This document shows positions 18,665 through 29,043 of a stretch of 64,000 nt of DNA, in pieces. Location of the stretch: contig ML014147.1 in the NCBI GenBank assembly GCA_003615045.1, forward strand, positions 62,001 through 126,000, given 5' to 3'. The notes beneath the pieces were generated by a model. It searched no databases, had not been told where the DNA came from, and worked only from the letters and a program-made list of their open reading frames with translations. The position numbers were made by a program, and so were the translations under genes. Position 1 is the first letter of the stretch; the number at the start of each line of letters is the position of its first letter. This DNA comes from Caulochytrium protostelioides (lineage: Eukaryota; Chytridiomycota; Caulochytriomycetes; Caulochytriales; Caulochytriaceae).

Positions 18665-21600
18665 ATGTCGGGTCGATCCAAAAAACACCGGTCGGGCGCG
18701 GCCAGTACCAGCAACACCAGCAACACCAGCAACAGCCGAAGCCATGGCAGCAACAGCGGCAGCAGCCTGCGCTCGCGGCCGCACTCGGCCATGGGCACCC
18801 CCGCCCCGCAGCCTCCCCTGAAGGCCCCCGGGACCGGCCACCCGACGCCGGTCGACGAAGACGATCTGCCGCTGGTGACGATGGTGGCGCCGCCACCACC
18901 GCGCCCGCCGCTGCCGGACGACGACGTCGTGAGCGCCGCGTCCTCGCCGACCGACGTCGTCGTGGCGCGCGACCATGAGCGGGGGCGGGAGCGCGAGCGG
19001 GAGCGCGCGCCCTCCAGGCCCGATCCCGAGGCGGCCGCCCGCGCCGCCGCCGCCGCCGCCGCCGCCGCCTCGGCGGCCGTGTCGGCCGCCGTTGACGCCG
19101 TCGCGCCCATCATCCGCCGCGGCGGGCTCCTCGACAACGACGACGAGGACGACGTGCCGCTCATGTCCGAGTCCGAGGCCGCCGACACGCCGCGCCACTT
19201 CCGGCTGCCCGACGTCGTGCACCCCGACGCCGCGGCGGACGCCGATATCTCGCACGACCCCATGGCCGACGGCGCGGGCGACCTGCGCTCAGGCGATGTC
19301 GACCTCGGCACCGCGGAGGACCGCGAGCCCGCGTTCGCCGCCGGGCGGTCCAGCAGCCATCCCCCGCCGCAGGCCGACGCCACCGCCGCCGTGGACGTCT
19401 GGCCGTCGCCCTCGGCCACCGGCGACGTCACGTCGTCGGCGGCCTCGTCACCGCCGCGCGCGCGCGCCGAGGATCGCGGCCACGCGTCGGCCTCGGACCC
19501 CAAGCCGGCCTCGGACGGCGGCCACGACGACCGCAGCGACCGCTACAGCGCGACTCCCTCGGGCCGCCCGTCGCGCGCGAGCCGGCGGCAGCGCGTCCCC
19601 TCGGGCGCCGAGCGACTGCGCTCCTCGTCGCAGCAGAGCGAGGTCCAGGCGCTGCATGTGCCGACCGGCGACGTGGCGGACGCGGCGCCCGCGTCGGCTG
19701 AGGCCCCCGCAGCGGCTCCCGCAGCGGCCCCCGCAGCGGCCGCCGCGAGCGCGCGCGCCAGCCGCACGCAGGCGCGTCATAGCGCATCAAGGAAGGCCGA
19801 GATGCGGTCGAGTGTCGCCGAGACGGCGGGCCCGGCGTCGGCTGCGTCCGCGGCGTCCAGCTTGCCGGACACGGCCTCCGCGGGCCTGCGGACGCCGCGG
19901 CACCCGCTGACGAGCCGCCCGCTCGATTCGGCGCAGCCGCCGAGCGTCGCGTCGTCGCCGGGCGAGCCGCGGCTGAACTCGCCGAGCCTGATGGGCGGCG
20001 CGTCCGAGTACGGGTATACCTCGGACGACGACAGCAACGCGTCGTTCCTACTGGCGCGGCTCGAGCGGCAGGCGTCGCAGACGCCGCTGTCGCACATGCC
20101 GTCGCTGCAGCGGCTGTCGACCTCGACCGCGCCGGGCGACGGGCTGCCCGTGGGCAACGTGCTGCCGCCTACGATCGAGGAGGAGGGCGGCCTCGTGGGC
20201 GCGAGCGTGAGTCTCGGCGAGAACGCGTCGCTGCTTGCGACCACGGTCGCGCTCTCCGAGCACGTGCAGCCCTCGCTGGCGGCGGCGAGCATGGCCCAGT
20301 TTGCCGTGACGGTGCGCGCGTCATTCCAAAACATCCGCGCGTCGTTCGCCGCGGCGTCCGAGTCGGCGGGCAAGCCCGTGCACGGCGAGATCGACTGGGA
20401 CTTCTGGGGCAAGGTCACCAACGACTACGAGACCGTGGCGCGCAAGCATCCGCGCGCGTTGACGCGCCAGCTGCAGCAGGGCATTCCGACCGCCATCCGC
20501 GGCATGGTGTGGCAGCTGATCGCGCGCTCAAAGGATCTCGCGCTCGAGGCCATCTACGCGAGCCTGCTGGACCACCCGAGCGTCCACGAGAAGGCGATCC
20601 AGCGTGACGTGGCGCGGACGTTCCCGACGCATCCGCACTTCATGGAGCCCGGCCAGACCGGCCAGGAGAGCCTCTTCAACGTCTGCAAAGCGTATTCGCT
20701 GTATGACGAGAAGGTCGGGTACTGCCAGGGCCTCGCCTTCATTGTGGGGCCGATGCTGCTGAACATGCCTGACGAGGAAGCGTTCTCCCTGCTCGTGAAG
20801 CTCATGAGCGACTACGGCTTCCGCGACATGTTCGCGCCCGACATGGCCGGCCTGCAGCTACGTCTCTTCCAGTTCGACCGTCTGCTGGAGGAGCAGTTCC
20901 CGGCGCTGCACCGCCACCTGCTGGCGCAGGACATCAAGTCGTCCATGTACGTGAGCCAGTGGTTCATGACCCTCTTTGCGTACCGATTCCCGTTGGACAT
21001 GGTGCTGCGCATCGTCGACATTGTGATCGCCGAGGGCTTCGAGATCATCTTCAAGTTCGCCTTCGCGCTGCTGCAGCGGAATGCGGCGCAGCTTGTGACG
21101 CTGCCCTTCGAGCAGCTGCTCGACTTCCTCAAGATCGGGCTGTTTGACGCGTACGCGAGCAACATCGATGCGCTTATCACGGACGCGTTCGCGATCAAGC
21201 TGTCGCGGTCGCGCCTCGATCGGCTCGCGGCGCAGTTTGAGGAGGACCAGGCGCGGCGCCGCCCGCAGGAGCTGGAGATGCGGCGCGTCAAGGCCGAGAG
21301 CGACGATCTGCTCGTGAAGCTCCGCAAGACGGAAGCCTCGTACGAGCAGCTCAACCAGGAGCACGTGGCGCTCGCGAACCGGTTCCTGAACGCGCGCGTG
21401 GCGCACGACGCCACCGCCGACCGCATCGAGAGCCTCGAGGAGCAGGTCACCGCGCTCAAGGCGCTGCTCGCGGACGACCGCCGCGCCGCCGAGAAGGCCG
21501 TCCAGGCCGACATGGACCGCCTCGCCACCAAGAACGTGCAGCTGACGCAAGCTAACGCCGAGCTGCAGGAGCAGGTCGCCAACCTCGAGGAGTGGCTCCG

Positions 21601-21775
21601 GCTGAGCAAGCATCGGTACATGGAGTGCGAGAACGCGCGCTGTGACCTGGAGATGCGTCTCAACGAAATGATCCGTGTGCACCAGCGCCTCGGCCGCCGC
21701 CACAGCGGCAGCAGCGACGAGGGCGAGTCGAAGCACGCGATGCCGACCTCCCCGACCATGTCGACCATCGTCTGA
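18665..21775 (+). CDS. GYP5: TBC-domain Rab GTPase-activating protein, Gyp5/Evi5 type
   Basis: This 1036-residue protein should stimulate GTP hydrolysis by exocytic or Golgi Rab proteins (Ypt1/Sec4 class in yeast). Residues 1-580 are disordered and Ala/Ser/Pro-rich, with an Asn-Thr-Ser repeat from CAGCAACAC units near the start. The TBC domain (about 595-830) has the entry RQLQQGIPTAIRGMVWQLIA. The arginine-finger motif is IQRDVARTFP and the glutamine-finger motif is YCQGLAFIVG. Both catalytic residues are present, so an active GAP is expected. A long coiled coil (about 855-1015) follows, as in Gyp5/Gyl1 and Evi5. The ATG at 18665 (MSGRSKKHRS) was chosen; an in-frame ATG lies 15 bases upstream. 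A paralogue such as Gyl1 cannot be excluded. Confidence 0.85.
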   Translation: MSGRSKKHRSGAASTSNTSNTSNSRSHGSNSGSSLRSRPHSAMGTPAPQPPLKAPGTGHPTPVDEDDLPLVTMVAPPPPRPPLPDDDVVSAASSPTDVVVARDHERGRERERERAPSRPDPEAAARAAAAAAAAASAAVSAAVDAVAPIIRRGGLLDNDDEDDVPLMSESEAADTPRHFRLPDVVHPDAAADADISHDPMADGAGDLRSGDVDLGTAEDREPAFAAGRSSSHPPPQADATAAVDVWPSPSATGDVTSSAASSPPRARAEDRGHASASDPKPASDGGHDDRSDRYSATPSGRPSRASRRQRVPSGAERLRSSSQQSEVQALHVPTGDVADAAPASAEAPAAAPAAAPAAAAASARASRTQARHSASRKAEMRSSVAETAGPASAASAASSLPDTASAGLRTPRHPLTSRPLDSAQPPSVASSPGEPRLNSPSLMGGASEYGYTSDDDSNASFLLARLERQASQTPLSHMPSLQRLSTSTAPGDGLPVGNVLPPTIEEEGGLVGASVSLGENASLLATTVALSEHVQPSLAAASMAQFAVTVRASFQNIRASFAAASESAGKPVHGEIDWDFWGKVTNDYETVARKHPRALTRQLQQGIPTAIRGMVWQLIARSKDLALEAIYASLLDHPSVHEKAIQRDVARTFPTHPHFMEPGQTGQESLFNVCKAYSLYDEKVGYCQGLAFIVGPMLLNMPDEEAFSLLVKLMSDYGFRDMFAPDMAGLQLRLFQFDRLLEEQFPALHRHLLAQDIKSSMYVSQWFMTLFAYRFPLDMVLRIVDIVIAEGFEIIFKFAFALLQRNAAQLVTLPFEQLLDFLKIGLFDAYASNIDALITDAFAIKLSRSRLDRLAAQFEEDQARRRPQELEMRRVKAESDDLLVKLRKTEASYEQLNQEHVALANRFLNARVAHDATADRIESLEEQVTALKALLADDRRAAEKAVQADMDRLATKNVQLTQANAELQEQVANLEEWLRLSKHRYMECENARCDLEMRLNEMIRVHQRLGRRHSGSSDEGESKHAMPTSPTMSTIV

Positions 21776-22803
21776 CGGGCCGGGTCCGTCACGACCATGG
21801 GCACTGCCACGCGAGGGATCGGCGCCCTCTCTCCTCCCAAGCATACCTTTTTTTTTGGATGTCCCTCTCGACTTGATATCTATTGATCCTTCCGCCTCGG
21901 AATCCTGTTGCGCGGGTGCCATGGATGCTCGTCGGCGCGATGCGCGGAGCCAGTGCGAGACCCCATCAGGGGCAGACGCCTGGGAACGCGGCCGAGGTAT
22001 GCCTTGGACACTATCGAGGGACGCTGATGTCTCCTCTCGCCCCTGACGAACGGCCACGTTGCGCCATCACGGCACCGCCTGCCGCGCGAGCCCCTTCGCG
22101 GCGTGGCGGTGACGCCCGCCGCGGCCGATGCCGTCGTGGTCAGGGGGGGGACATGCGGAGGCGGAGCGCCAAGCATGACGCGGCGTGGCCGATCCCTGAT
22201 GGTGCGGCTCATGCCGCATGAAAGAGGTGGGGTCGGCCCCTATGAGTGGCAGCCATCGGCCATCGGCCGCGGACGCCACCGCCACTCTTTCACGCCTGCC
22301 ACGGCCGCCGCCGGCAGGTGACACGGCGCCGCGATACGGCTCGGACGGCCCCCGCCGTATGCAGCGGCGGGCGAAGGCATCGCCCACGTATGAAACCTCC
22401 TCCGAACACGGTGAGATCGTCACCGCGTCAGGAGTGGGGTCGTCTCGCCGCCCCGCGAGGGCATGATGCAGATCAGGCCGTGCATGGTCGGACCGTGACG
22501 TCGGTGCCGACTTGATGGCCGATCCCTTGTTCGTGAGCCACTGAAGTTGGCTTTGACCGCGTTGACCGCCGCCAATTGCCGCATTCGCTGTGATTGCTCG
22601 CCACCTTCACCTCGGCTTCTGCGCCCCCCCATCGCAAGAGTCCACCTCCTCCCGCTTGCCAATCAATCTCCTTTCGACGCTTTCTCTCTCGCTCTCGCTC
22701 TCGCTCTCGCTCTCGCTCTCGCTCTCGCTCTCGCTCTCGCTCTCGCTCTCGCTCTCGCTCTCGCCTCTCCTGCTCATTCTCTGTCTCTCACTCGCTCGGA
22801 ACC
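21776..22803. other. Intergenic region and CT-rich 5' UTR of fimbrin
   Basis: No gene is supported between 21776 and 22600. From about 22600 the + strand becomes strongly pyrimidine-rich and leads into the hexamer array before the fimbrin ATG at 22804. This looks like a fungal CT-rich transcription start region. Confidence 0.5.
22686..22764 (+). repeat. CTCTCG hexamer microsatellite in the fimbrin 5' leader
   Basis: About 13 uninterrupted copies of the hexamer CTCTCG fill 22686-22764, ending 40 bases before the ATG. If translated in the open frame they would read as Arg-Ser repeats, which I take as non-coding. Confidence 0.9.
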
Positions 22804-25545
22804 ATGTCGGGCTTCCGCAACGCCGGCATGCCGTCGGCGTTCCACGGCACGAGCCAATCGAGTCTTCACTCGAGCGCTTCATCCCACACCGGAGCGCGCT
22901 ACCCGTACACGGCAGACGACGACGACTTTGATACGAGCGCCTCGAACGAGGGCCTCGCGCCGCATCCCGACTACGCGGGCGCCACGGCGCCGGCGCCGGC
23001 GCCGGCGCCGGCGACGACGGCGTTCGGAACGGCGATGGCGCCGCGTGACGCGATGCCGCGTCTGCAGGACGCACGCTCGCGATCGGGCAGCCTGGATCAC
23101 GCCGCCGCCGCGCCGCCCCACCACTTTAGCGGGCGCCCGTCCCATCACAACAATGGGGGCGGCGGCGCGCCCGTCGCGGCCACGTCGGCCGACGCCAGCG
23201 AGACGGCGACCTCGCCGTCGGTGCGCGACCGGCTGCGCGCGCTCGGCCAGACGGGGGCAGCCGCGCCGCCCGCCGCCGGGAGATCTCCGGGCGCTCACCC
23301 TCTGTGGTCGGCGTCCGCCTCCGTCGCGCCGGCGACGGCGATGGGTGGGAGTGGCCGCCGCGGCGTCGACGCCCACATAAGCGCGCGCTCGCCGGGCGTC
23401 GCGTCGTCGTCATCGGCGGCGTCGTCGGCTCCCACGACGCCGCGGTCCGGATCGGCGCACGGGAGCATGGCCCAGTTCCGCGGGCTGCCGGTGGATACGT
23501 TGAGCACGACGCCCTCGCACTCGCATGCTCAGATCGCTTCGTCGTCGCTTCCGCAGGTGATCTCGACCTCCCTCTCTCACTTCCCGCGCGCCGGCCTCTC
23601 TGCTGCTGCTGCTGCTCCTGCTGCTGCTCCTGCTTCTTCCTCCTCCGCCACTGCTTCGACCGCGTCACTCTCCAAAATGACGGTCAACGCCCAGGCCCTC
23701 GCGGGCCGCTTCCCCGTGTTCAACGCGTCCGAGATCCAGGCCTACTACCAGTCGTTCGAGTCGGCTGACAAGGACCATCGCGGCAAGATCCACCAGTCGG
23801 ATCTGGGCGCGCTCGCGTCCAAGTCGGGCGAATCCCTGACGACGCTGACGCAGAAGCTGCAGCAACTCCAGCTGACGAACGACGATGGCGAGGTGACATT
23901 CGACAACATCCTCAGCGCCGTGTCGCGCCTCCGCGAGGAGAAGGGCAGCGGCGCTGCCAAGGGCGGCGACACGAAGCGCATCGTGCTGCACGGCGCCACG
24001 GGCGACTCGACGACGCACACGATCAACGAGGACGAGAAGGAAGGGTTCACGGACCACATCAACCAGACGCTCGCGGGCGACAAGGATGTCGGCTCGCGCC
24101 TGCCCATGGACACGCAGTCCATGCAGCTCTTCACGGAGTGCCGCGACGGTCTGATTCTCGCGAAGCTGATCAACGATGCGGTCGCATCCACGATCGACGA
24201 GCGCGTGCTCAACACGGGCAAGAAGCTCTCGACCTTCCAGATGGCTGAGAACAACAACGTCGTCGTCAACTCGGCCAAGGCCATCGGGTGCTCGGTCGTG
24301 AACATCGGCTCTTCCGACATCATGGACGGCCGCGAGCACTTGGTGTTGGGCCTCATCTGGCAGATCATCAAGATCGGCCTGCAGGCCAACATCGACATCA
24401 AGGTCCACCCCGAGCTGTTCCGCCTGCTGGACGACGGCGAGACGCTCGAGGAGTTCCTCAAGCTGCCCGCGGAGCAGATCCTGCTGCGCTGGTTCAACTA
24501 CCACCTGAAGAAGGCCGGCTGGACGCGCAAGGTGTCCAACTTCAGCTCGGACGTCAAGGACGGCGAGAACTACACGGTGCTGCTCAACCAGCTGAAGCCG
24601 GACGTGTGCACGCGCGCACCCCTCCAGACGAGCGATCTGACGCAGCGCGCCGAGCAGATCCTCGACAACGCCGAGAAGATCGGGTGCCGCAAATACCTCA
24701 CCCCGAAGGGTCTCGTCACCGGCAACGCGAAGCTCAACTTTGCGTTTGTCGCCAACCTCTTCAACACGCACCCGGGGCTCGAGAAGCTGTCCGAGGCCGA
24801 GATGGCGCAGCTCGACGAGTGGCTCTTCTCGAGCGAGGGCAGCCGCGAGGCGCGCGCGTTCGCGCTCTGGCTCAACTCGCTCGGCTGCGACGTGTTTGTC
24901 AACAACCTCTTCGACGATCTGCGCGACGGCGTCGTGCTGCTCCAGGCGCTCGACAAGGTCCACCCGGGCATCGTCGACTGGAAGAAGACGAACAAGGCGC
25001 CTGTCCCGAGCAAGTTCAAGCGCGTCGAGAACTGCAATTACGTTGTGCTGCTCGGCAAGCAGATCAAGTTCTCGCTGGTCGGCATCGGCGGCACCGACCT
25101 CGTCGACGGCAACAAGACTCTGACGCTCGGCCTCGTGTGGCAGCTGATGCGCGAGCACGTAATCCAGACGCTCAAGACGCTGTCGAAGGCGGGTGTCGAG
25201 ATCACTGACGCTGACATGGTCGCGTGGGCCAATGAGACGGTGAAGCGCGGAGGCCGCGACCGCCGCATGGCGTCCTTCAAGGACCCGTCGCTCTCGAACG
25301 CCCTCTTCTTCCTCGACCTGCTCAACGGCATCAAGAAGGGCATCGTCAACTACGACCTTGTCACGCCGGGCACGACCGACGAGAGCGCCGCGCTCAACGC
25401 CAAGTACGCCATCTCGATCGCCCGCAAGCTCGGCGCCACCATCTTTGTTCTCCCCGAGGACATCATCGAGGTCAAGCCCAAGATGATCCTCACCTTCGTC
25501 GGGACCCTGATGGCCCTCGACAAGAAGATCCTCGCCTCGCAGTAA
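22804..25545 (+). CDS. SAC6: Fimbrin/plastin (Sac6) with a long N-terminal extension or a second start at 23677
   Basis: Fimbrin bundles actin filaments in patches and rings. From the ATG at 22804 the protein has 913 residues; from the ATG at 23677 (context TCCAAAATGA) it has 622, the usual fimbrin length. The conserved part begins MTVNAQALAGRFPVFNASEI. It has two EF-hand-like loops (DKDHRGKIHQSD and NDDGEVTFDNI). Four CH domains arranged as two actin-binding units follow, with entries such as HTINEDEKEGFTDHINQTLA, ILLRWFNYHLKKAGW, RAFALWLNSLG and ALFFLDLLNGIKKG. The first 291 residues are Ser/Ala/Pro-rich and disordered. The 100 bases before 23677 are CT-rich, like other leaders here. So the extension is either real or a chance open leader. 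Confidence 0.93.
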   Translation: MSGFRNAGMPSAFHGTSQSSLHSSASSHTGARYPYTADDDDFDTSASNEGLAPHPDYAGATAPAPAPAPATTAFGTAMAPRDAMPRLQDARSRSGSLDHAAAAPPHHFSGRPSHHNNGGGGAPVAATSADASETATSPSVRDRLRALGQTGAAAPPAAGRSPGAHPLWSASASVAPATAMGGSGRRGVDAHISARSPGVASSSSAASSAPTTPRSGSAHGSMAQFRGLPVDTLSTTPSHSHAQIASSSLPQVISTSLSHFPRAGLSAAAAAPAAAPASSSSATASTASLSKMTVNAQALAGRFPVFNASEIQAYYQSFESADKDHRGKIHQSDLGALASKSGESLTTLTQKLQQLQLTNDDGEVTFDNILSAVSRLREEKGSGAAKGGDTKRIVLHGATGDSTTHTINEDEKEGFTDHINQTLAGDKDVGSRLPMDTQSMQLFTECRDGLILAKLINDAVASTIDERVLNTGKKLSTFQMAENNNVVVNSAKAIGCSVVNIGSSDIMDGREHLVLGLIWQIIKIGLQANIDIKVHPELFRLLDDGETLEEFLKLPAEQILLRWFNYHLKKAGWTRKVSNFSSDVKDGENYTVLLNQLKPDVCTRAPLQTSDLTQRAEQILDNAEKIGCRKYLTPKGLVTGNAKLNFAFVANLFNTHPGLEKLSEAEMAQLDEWLFSSEGSREARAFALWLNSLGCDVFVNNLFDDLRDGVVLLQALDKVHPGIVDWKKTNKAPVPSKFKRVENCNYVVLLGKQIKFSLVGIGGTDLVDGNKTLTLGLVWQLMREHVIQTLKTLSKAGVEITDADMVAWANETVKRGGRDRRMASFKDPSLSNALFFLDLLNGIKKGIVNYDLVTPGTTDESAALNAKYAISIARKLGATIFVLPEDIIEVKPKMILTFVGTLMALDKKILASQ

Positions 25546-26792
25546 ATCGCGTCGTCCGTTCTTTTTTTGTTGCCGCTGATCGGATGGGCCTGTCGTATTG
25601 TTTTCCCCGTATGTTGTTTGTTTACTTTGATTCGTTGATTCTATTCGCTATGTTCGGGTCACGTACGACCGCCGGATGATGGGAGCCGATCGGATCGATG
25701 GCGGTGGGTGTTCAAGGGCCACAGTACAGTCGAGAGACCTGGGATAGTCATCCCCAGCCAGATCAAAGGCGTTCTAAGTTAAGGCCCGCGATGGGCCGCC
25801 AGTTACGGACGCGCGTGGGTGGGACTGAGCGGAGCATGAAATCAGAAAAAGAGTGGGTCCGGGCGCACTCTCTGTTCCCAACCCAGCGCCCCGCCCCCGA
25901 CGCTGGTGGTACGTGCACCGTCAGCGAGCTGATGGAGCTTGAAAAGCAGATGCAGATGTTTCGGACGGCTCTACTTCAACTGGACCGCCTTACCGACGCC
26001 GTCGCGTGTGGGTCGTCACACCGGCGCCACAACGACGCCAGAGGACGGGCACGCGCGACGCAGCATCTCGGCTTCCACGCTTCCCCACTTCTGGTTCCGA
26101 CAACGACCATGTGACACGACAGCGCCTTCGGCAGATCGCGGCGTCGTGCATGCACGCGGCATGCCAGACATGCGGCGGCCGTGGTCGACGGCGGCGTGCT
26201 CGCCGCGGCCGCGACCCATCCAACGACGGTCGCACAATTCATGAAAGGACTCATCGAACGCGGTGCTCAGCCAACGCCCGATGCGGGGCTCGAGGCAGCC
26301 AGGCAGGTCGTACGGTCGGCGTGGTGATCTGCATGACTCATGCTTGACAGACGCAAGATGACGCTCCAACTCCAAGAATCCCGGACGAGGACATGCTCGT
26401 GACTGTGCTCGACACACGGCGTGGTTTTCCGCTCGCCTAGGTTCGATCGTCGTCACATCGCCGTTAGGTCCTCATAGTTTATCTTCCGATCCCTTCCACT
26501 TTTCCGTAGATGTTGGTCCTGCAATCATAGACGTTCCCCTCGATTTCACTCTTTCGCTCTCTATCCACTATATCCACTATTTCCACCTGATACAGACGTG
26601 CTGGATACGGCCTCTTCCGGCATCGTGCCTCTCCGAGTATCACTCCGCCGATCCTTCTCGACGCGCTTTCGTCGTCGATCCCCCTTTCCCTGCTCGCCGC
26701 CGCCTTCCGTGGCGCCCCCCGACGCAGCGCGCTCGGCCCGTGGCCTTTCCCTCCCCGCCTTATTCCGCACGCCTCGCGACGCACGCGCTATC
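25546..26792. other. Intergenic region between fimbrin and the secreted beta-trefoil-like gene
   Basis: T-rich stretches after the fimbrin stop (TTCTTTTTTTGTT at about 25559, TTTGTTTACTTTGATTCG at about 25616) suit a 3' UTR and end-processing region. I see no gene in the remainder. The last 200 bases are CT-rich and probably form the leader of the next gene. Confidence 0.45.
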
Positions 26793-28649
26793 ATGCCCAC
26801 CGGGCTGGCGCAGCCGTGGCCCACGTGGCTACTGGCCGCAGCGTGGCTCTGCCACGTGGCCCAGGCCGCTGTGTTCCAGTCGAGTATCTGGCAGATCGAC
26901 ACCGGCGATGTCGCCATCACGAGCGAGAGCCGCTTTATCCGCAACGCCCTGACGCAGGGCGTGCTCGCCGTTCAGGAGAACTGGATTACCGGTGTGACCG
27001 TAAGTGCGCGGATCCTTCAGACGACCCGTCGATGCGACGACTCATTACGAGACGACTTGGGTTCATGTGCCGAAAGAACAGCAACTCATATGTCCTTTTA
27101 TCTCTTTATCTCTCTGGGCTGATCGATGGCGATCGTGCAGCCGTTGGCCTTGTTCCCCAACGACGCAGCTATCGCCGCGGCCAACACGTCCGTCAATGGA
27201 GACCTGATGTGGGAGCTAACGGACACGAAGCTGCTGCGCAGCGTCAGCTCGCAGCGCTGCTTGTCATACGTCGGCGGGTACGATCTGAGCGTCGACTACT
27301 GCAGCGACGACGCCACGCCCCAGCGGTGGCGCACATACCCGGACATCAGCCTCGCAACTCCGGACACGCCGCTCATCTTCCAGCATATCGCGACCGGCGT
27401 CTGCCTCATGAACATCGAGGACGCGGGGTCAGGCAGCACGAGCGACTCGGACTCGGCCCACGGCCGACTGATCGGGCAGCTGACTGTCAACCAGCTCTGC
27501 TCGACGGCGCCCTCGCTGGACGCCAACGGGATCGGCGGCGGCGCCGCCGAGCTCTACTGGTACGTCGGCCACGCCGAGATCAGCAGCCGCACGGTCGCGG
27601 CGCCGACACCGACACCGACGCCCGACGACGCCGCCGAGCCCGTCATGGCGTCCGCCACGGCGTCCGCCACCGCCGCGCCGGTCACCGCCTCCGCGTCGTT
27701 CGCCACCGCCGTCTTCCTGTCCGCGTCGGTCGACATCTACCCCTCGAACTACCCGCGACCCGTGATCTCTGCCTCTGCCGCTCCCGATGCGCTCTCTGCC
27801 TCCGCCGCCGCCTCCGCCTCCGCCTCCGCCACCCGTCTCTCGGCGACCGCCGCCGGGCTGCCGACGGCGCAGGCCGAGCTCGTGCGATCGGGCGCCATCG
27901 TGGCGAGTGCCACGGCCGCCATGGCGGCATCCGCATCCGCATCCGCATCCGCGGTGCCCGCCTCGCTGGCCGACGTGCCGTACGGCTACCCGACGCGCAC
28001 GGTACGCCCTGCGCCGGCGACCGCGACCATCGCGCGCGGCGCGGCTTCCGCGTCCGCCACCGCGGCCGCCGCCGCATCGGCTTCCGCCGCGCCAACGGCC
28101 GCCACCGCGCTCCCCATCGCATCGGCTACCGGCGCCCCCGTCCGCGCCAGTGCCAGTCCCAGCGCCGTGGTCATTGCCCGTGCCAGTGCCAGTGCCAGTG
28201 CTCGTCCGAGTGATCGTGCGAGTGCTAGCGCGAGCGCCAGCGGAACCCCGCCGACCGCTCGCTCGGCGACGGCGACGTTGATGCAGCCGTCGGGATACCC
28301 CGTCCGCGCAACGGCTGTGCCGACCGCGACGACGACGGCCACGACGTCGTCGGCGTTGCGATCCACGACGTCGGCATCCATGTCGGCGTCGGCGTCCAGG
28401 TCAGCGTCGCGGTCGGCGCGCTACGCATCGGCGACGGCGACGGCCACGACGATGACGGCAAGTGGAACGTGGCGGCCAGCGACGACCGTCCCTGCCATGC
28501 GCACGGCGACGGCGACGTTGTCCCGCGCCACGACGACCGCCACGACCTCGTCGTCCATCAAGGCGACGACGACGGCGTCGCCGCTGCTGCGGTCGCTCGT
28601 GAATCGCCTCGTCTCCCCGTTCCCGACACGGACGCCCGTGCGGTCCTAG
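26793..28649 (+). CDS. Secreted Ala/Ser-rich protein with possible ricin-B-like beta-trefoil (two exons)
   Basis: Exon 1 is 26793-26999 (69 codons) and ends at GTAAGT. The intron is 27000-27140 (141 bases) with a CT-rich tract, a CTGAT branch-like site and a GTGCAG acceptor. Exon 2 is 27141-28649. The joined protein has 571 residues. A signal peptide (WLLAAAWLCHVAQA) precedes a roughly 200-residue globular part containing NWITGVT, LLRSVSSQRCLSYVG, VDYCSDDATPQRWRTY and GVCLMNIED. The QRW and spaced Cys/Trp resemble a ricin-type beta-trefoil carbohydrate-binding repeat, but only weakly. The remaining 350 residues are Ala/Ser/Thr-rich with short repeats (SASASASA), ending in a basic RTPVRS. I see no GPI signal. 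Probably a secreted or wall-associated lectin-like protein. Confidence 0.7.
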
Positions 28650-29043
28650 GCCGATGACATCCGCCGTGGTTAAGTCTGACCACGCAGTTTCCCTTTGTTT
28701 TTGACCACGTTCCTGCTTTAACTTCCACGTTCTGCGCCTCAAACAACAAAACTATTATCCTTCGGAATCCTGGCGGAGGGGGGGGCCGTCAACGTCAGGG
28801 GGCTTAGCCAGCCTATCTGGCGATCGTCAGCCCATCGAGGATGCGTGTCGACTCGTTCAAAATAGGTCGCGGGTGGCACACGTCGCCGATGGCATATCAG
28901 AAGGACCACAAGATACCATTCTTGCATAGCATAATGAAGCATAATGAAATGACTGAAATAAATAGGAACCGAACGAGAGAAAGCGAAAGAGAAAAAATAT
29001 GGGACAAGAAATAGGGGGCACGCCAACAAAAGAAACCAAATGA
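28650..29043. other. Convergent 3' region with AATAAA signals
   Basis: This AT-richer spacer lies between convergent genes. AATAAATAGG near 28957-28966 on the + strand is a plausible poly(A) signal for the secreted-protein gene. Nothing else is seen. Confidence 0.45.

Noticed and set aside
23665-25158. 497-codon - strand frame opposite fimbrin
   Set aside because: Antisense of the conserved CH domains; no domain of its own.
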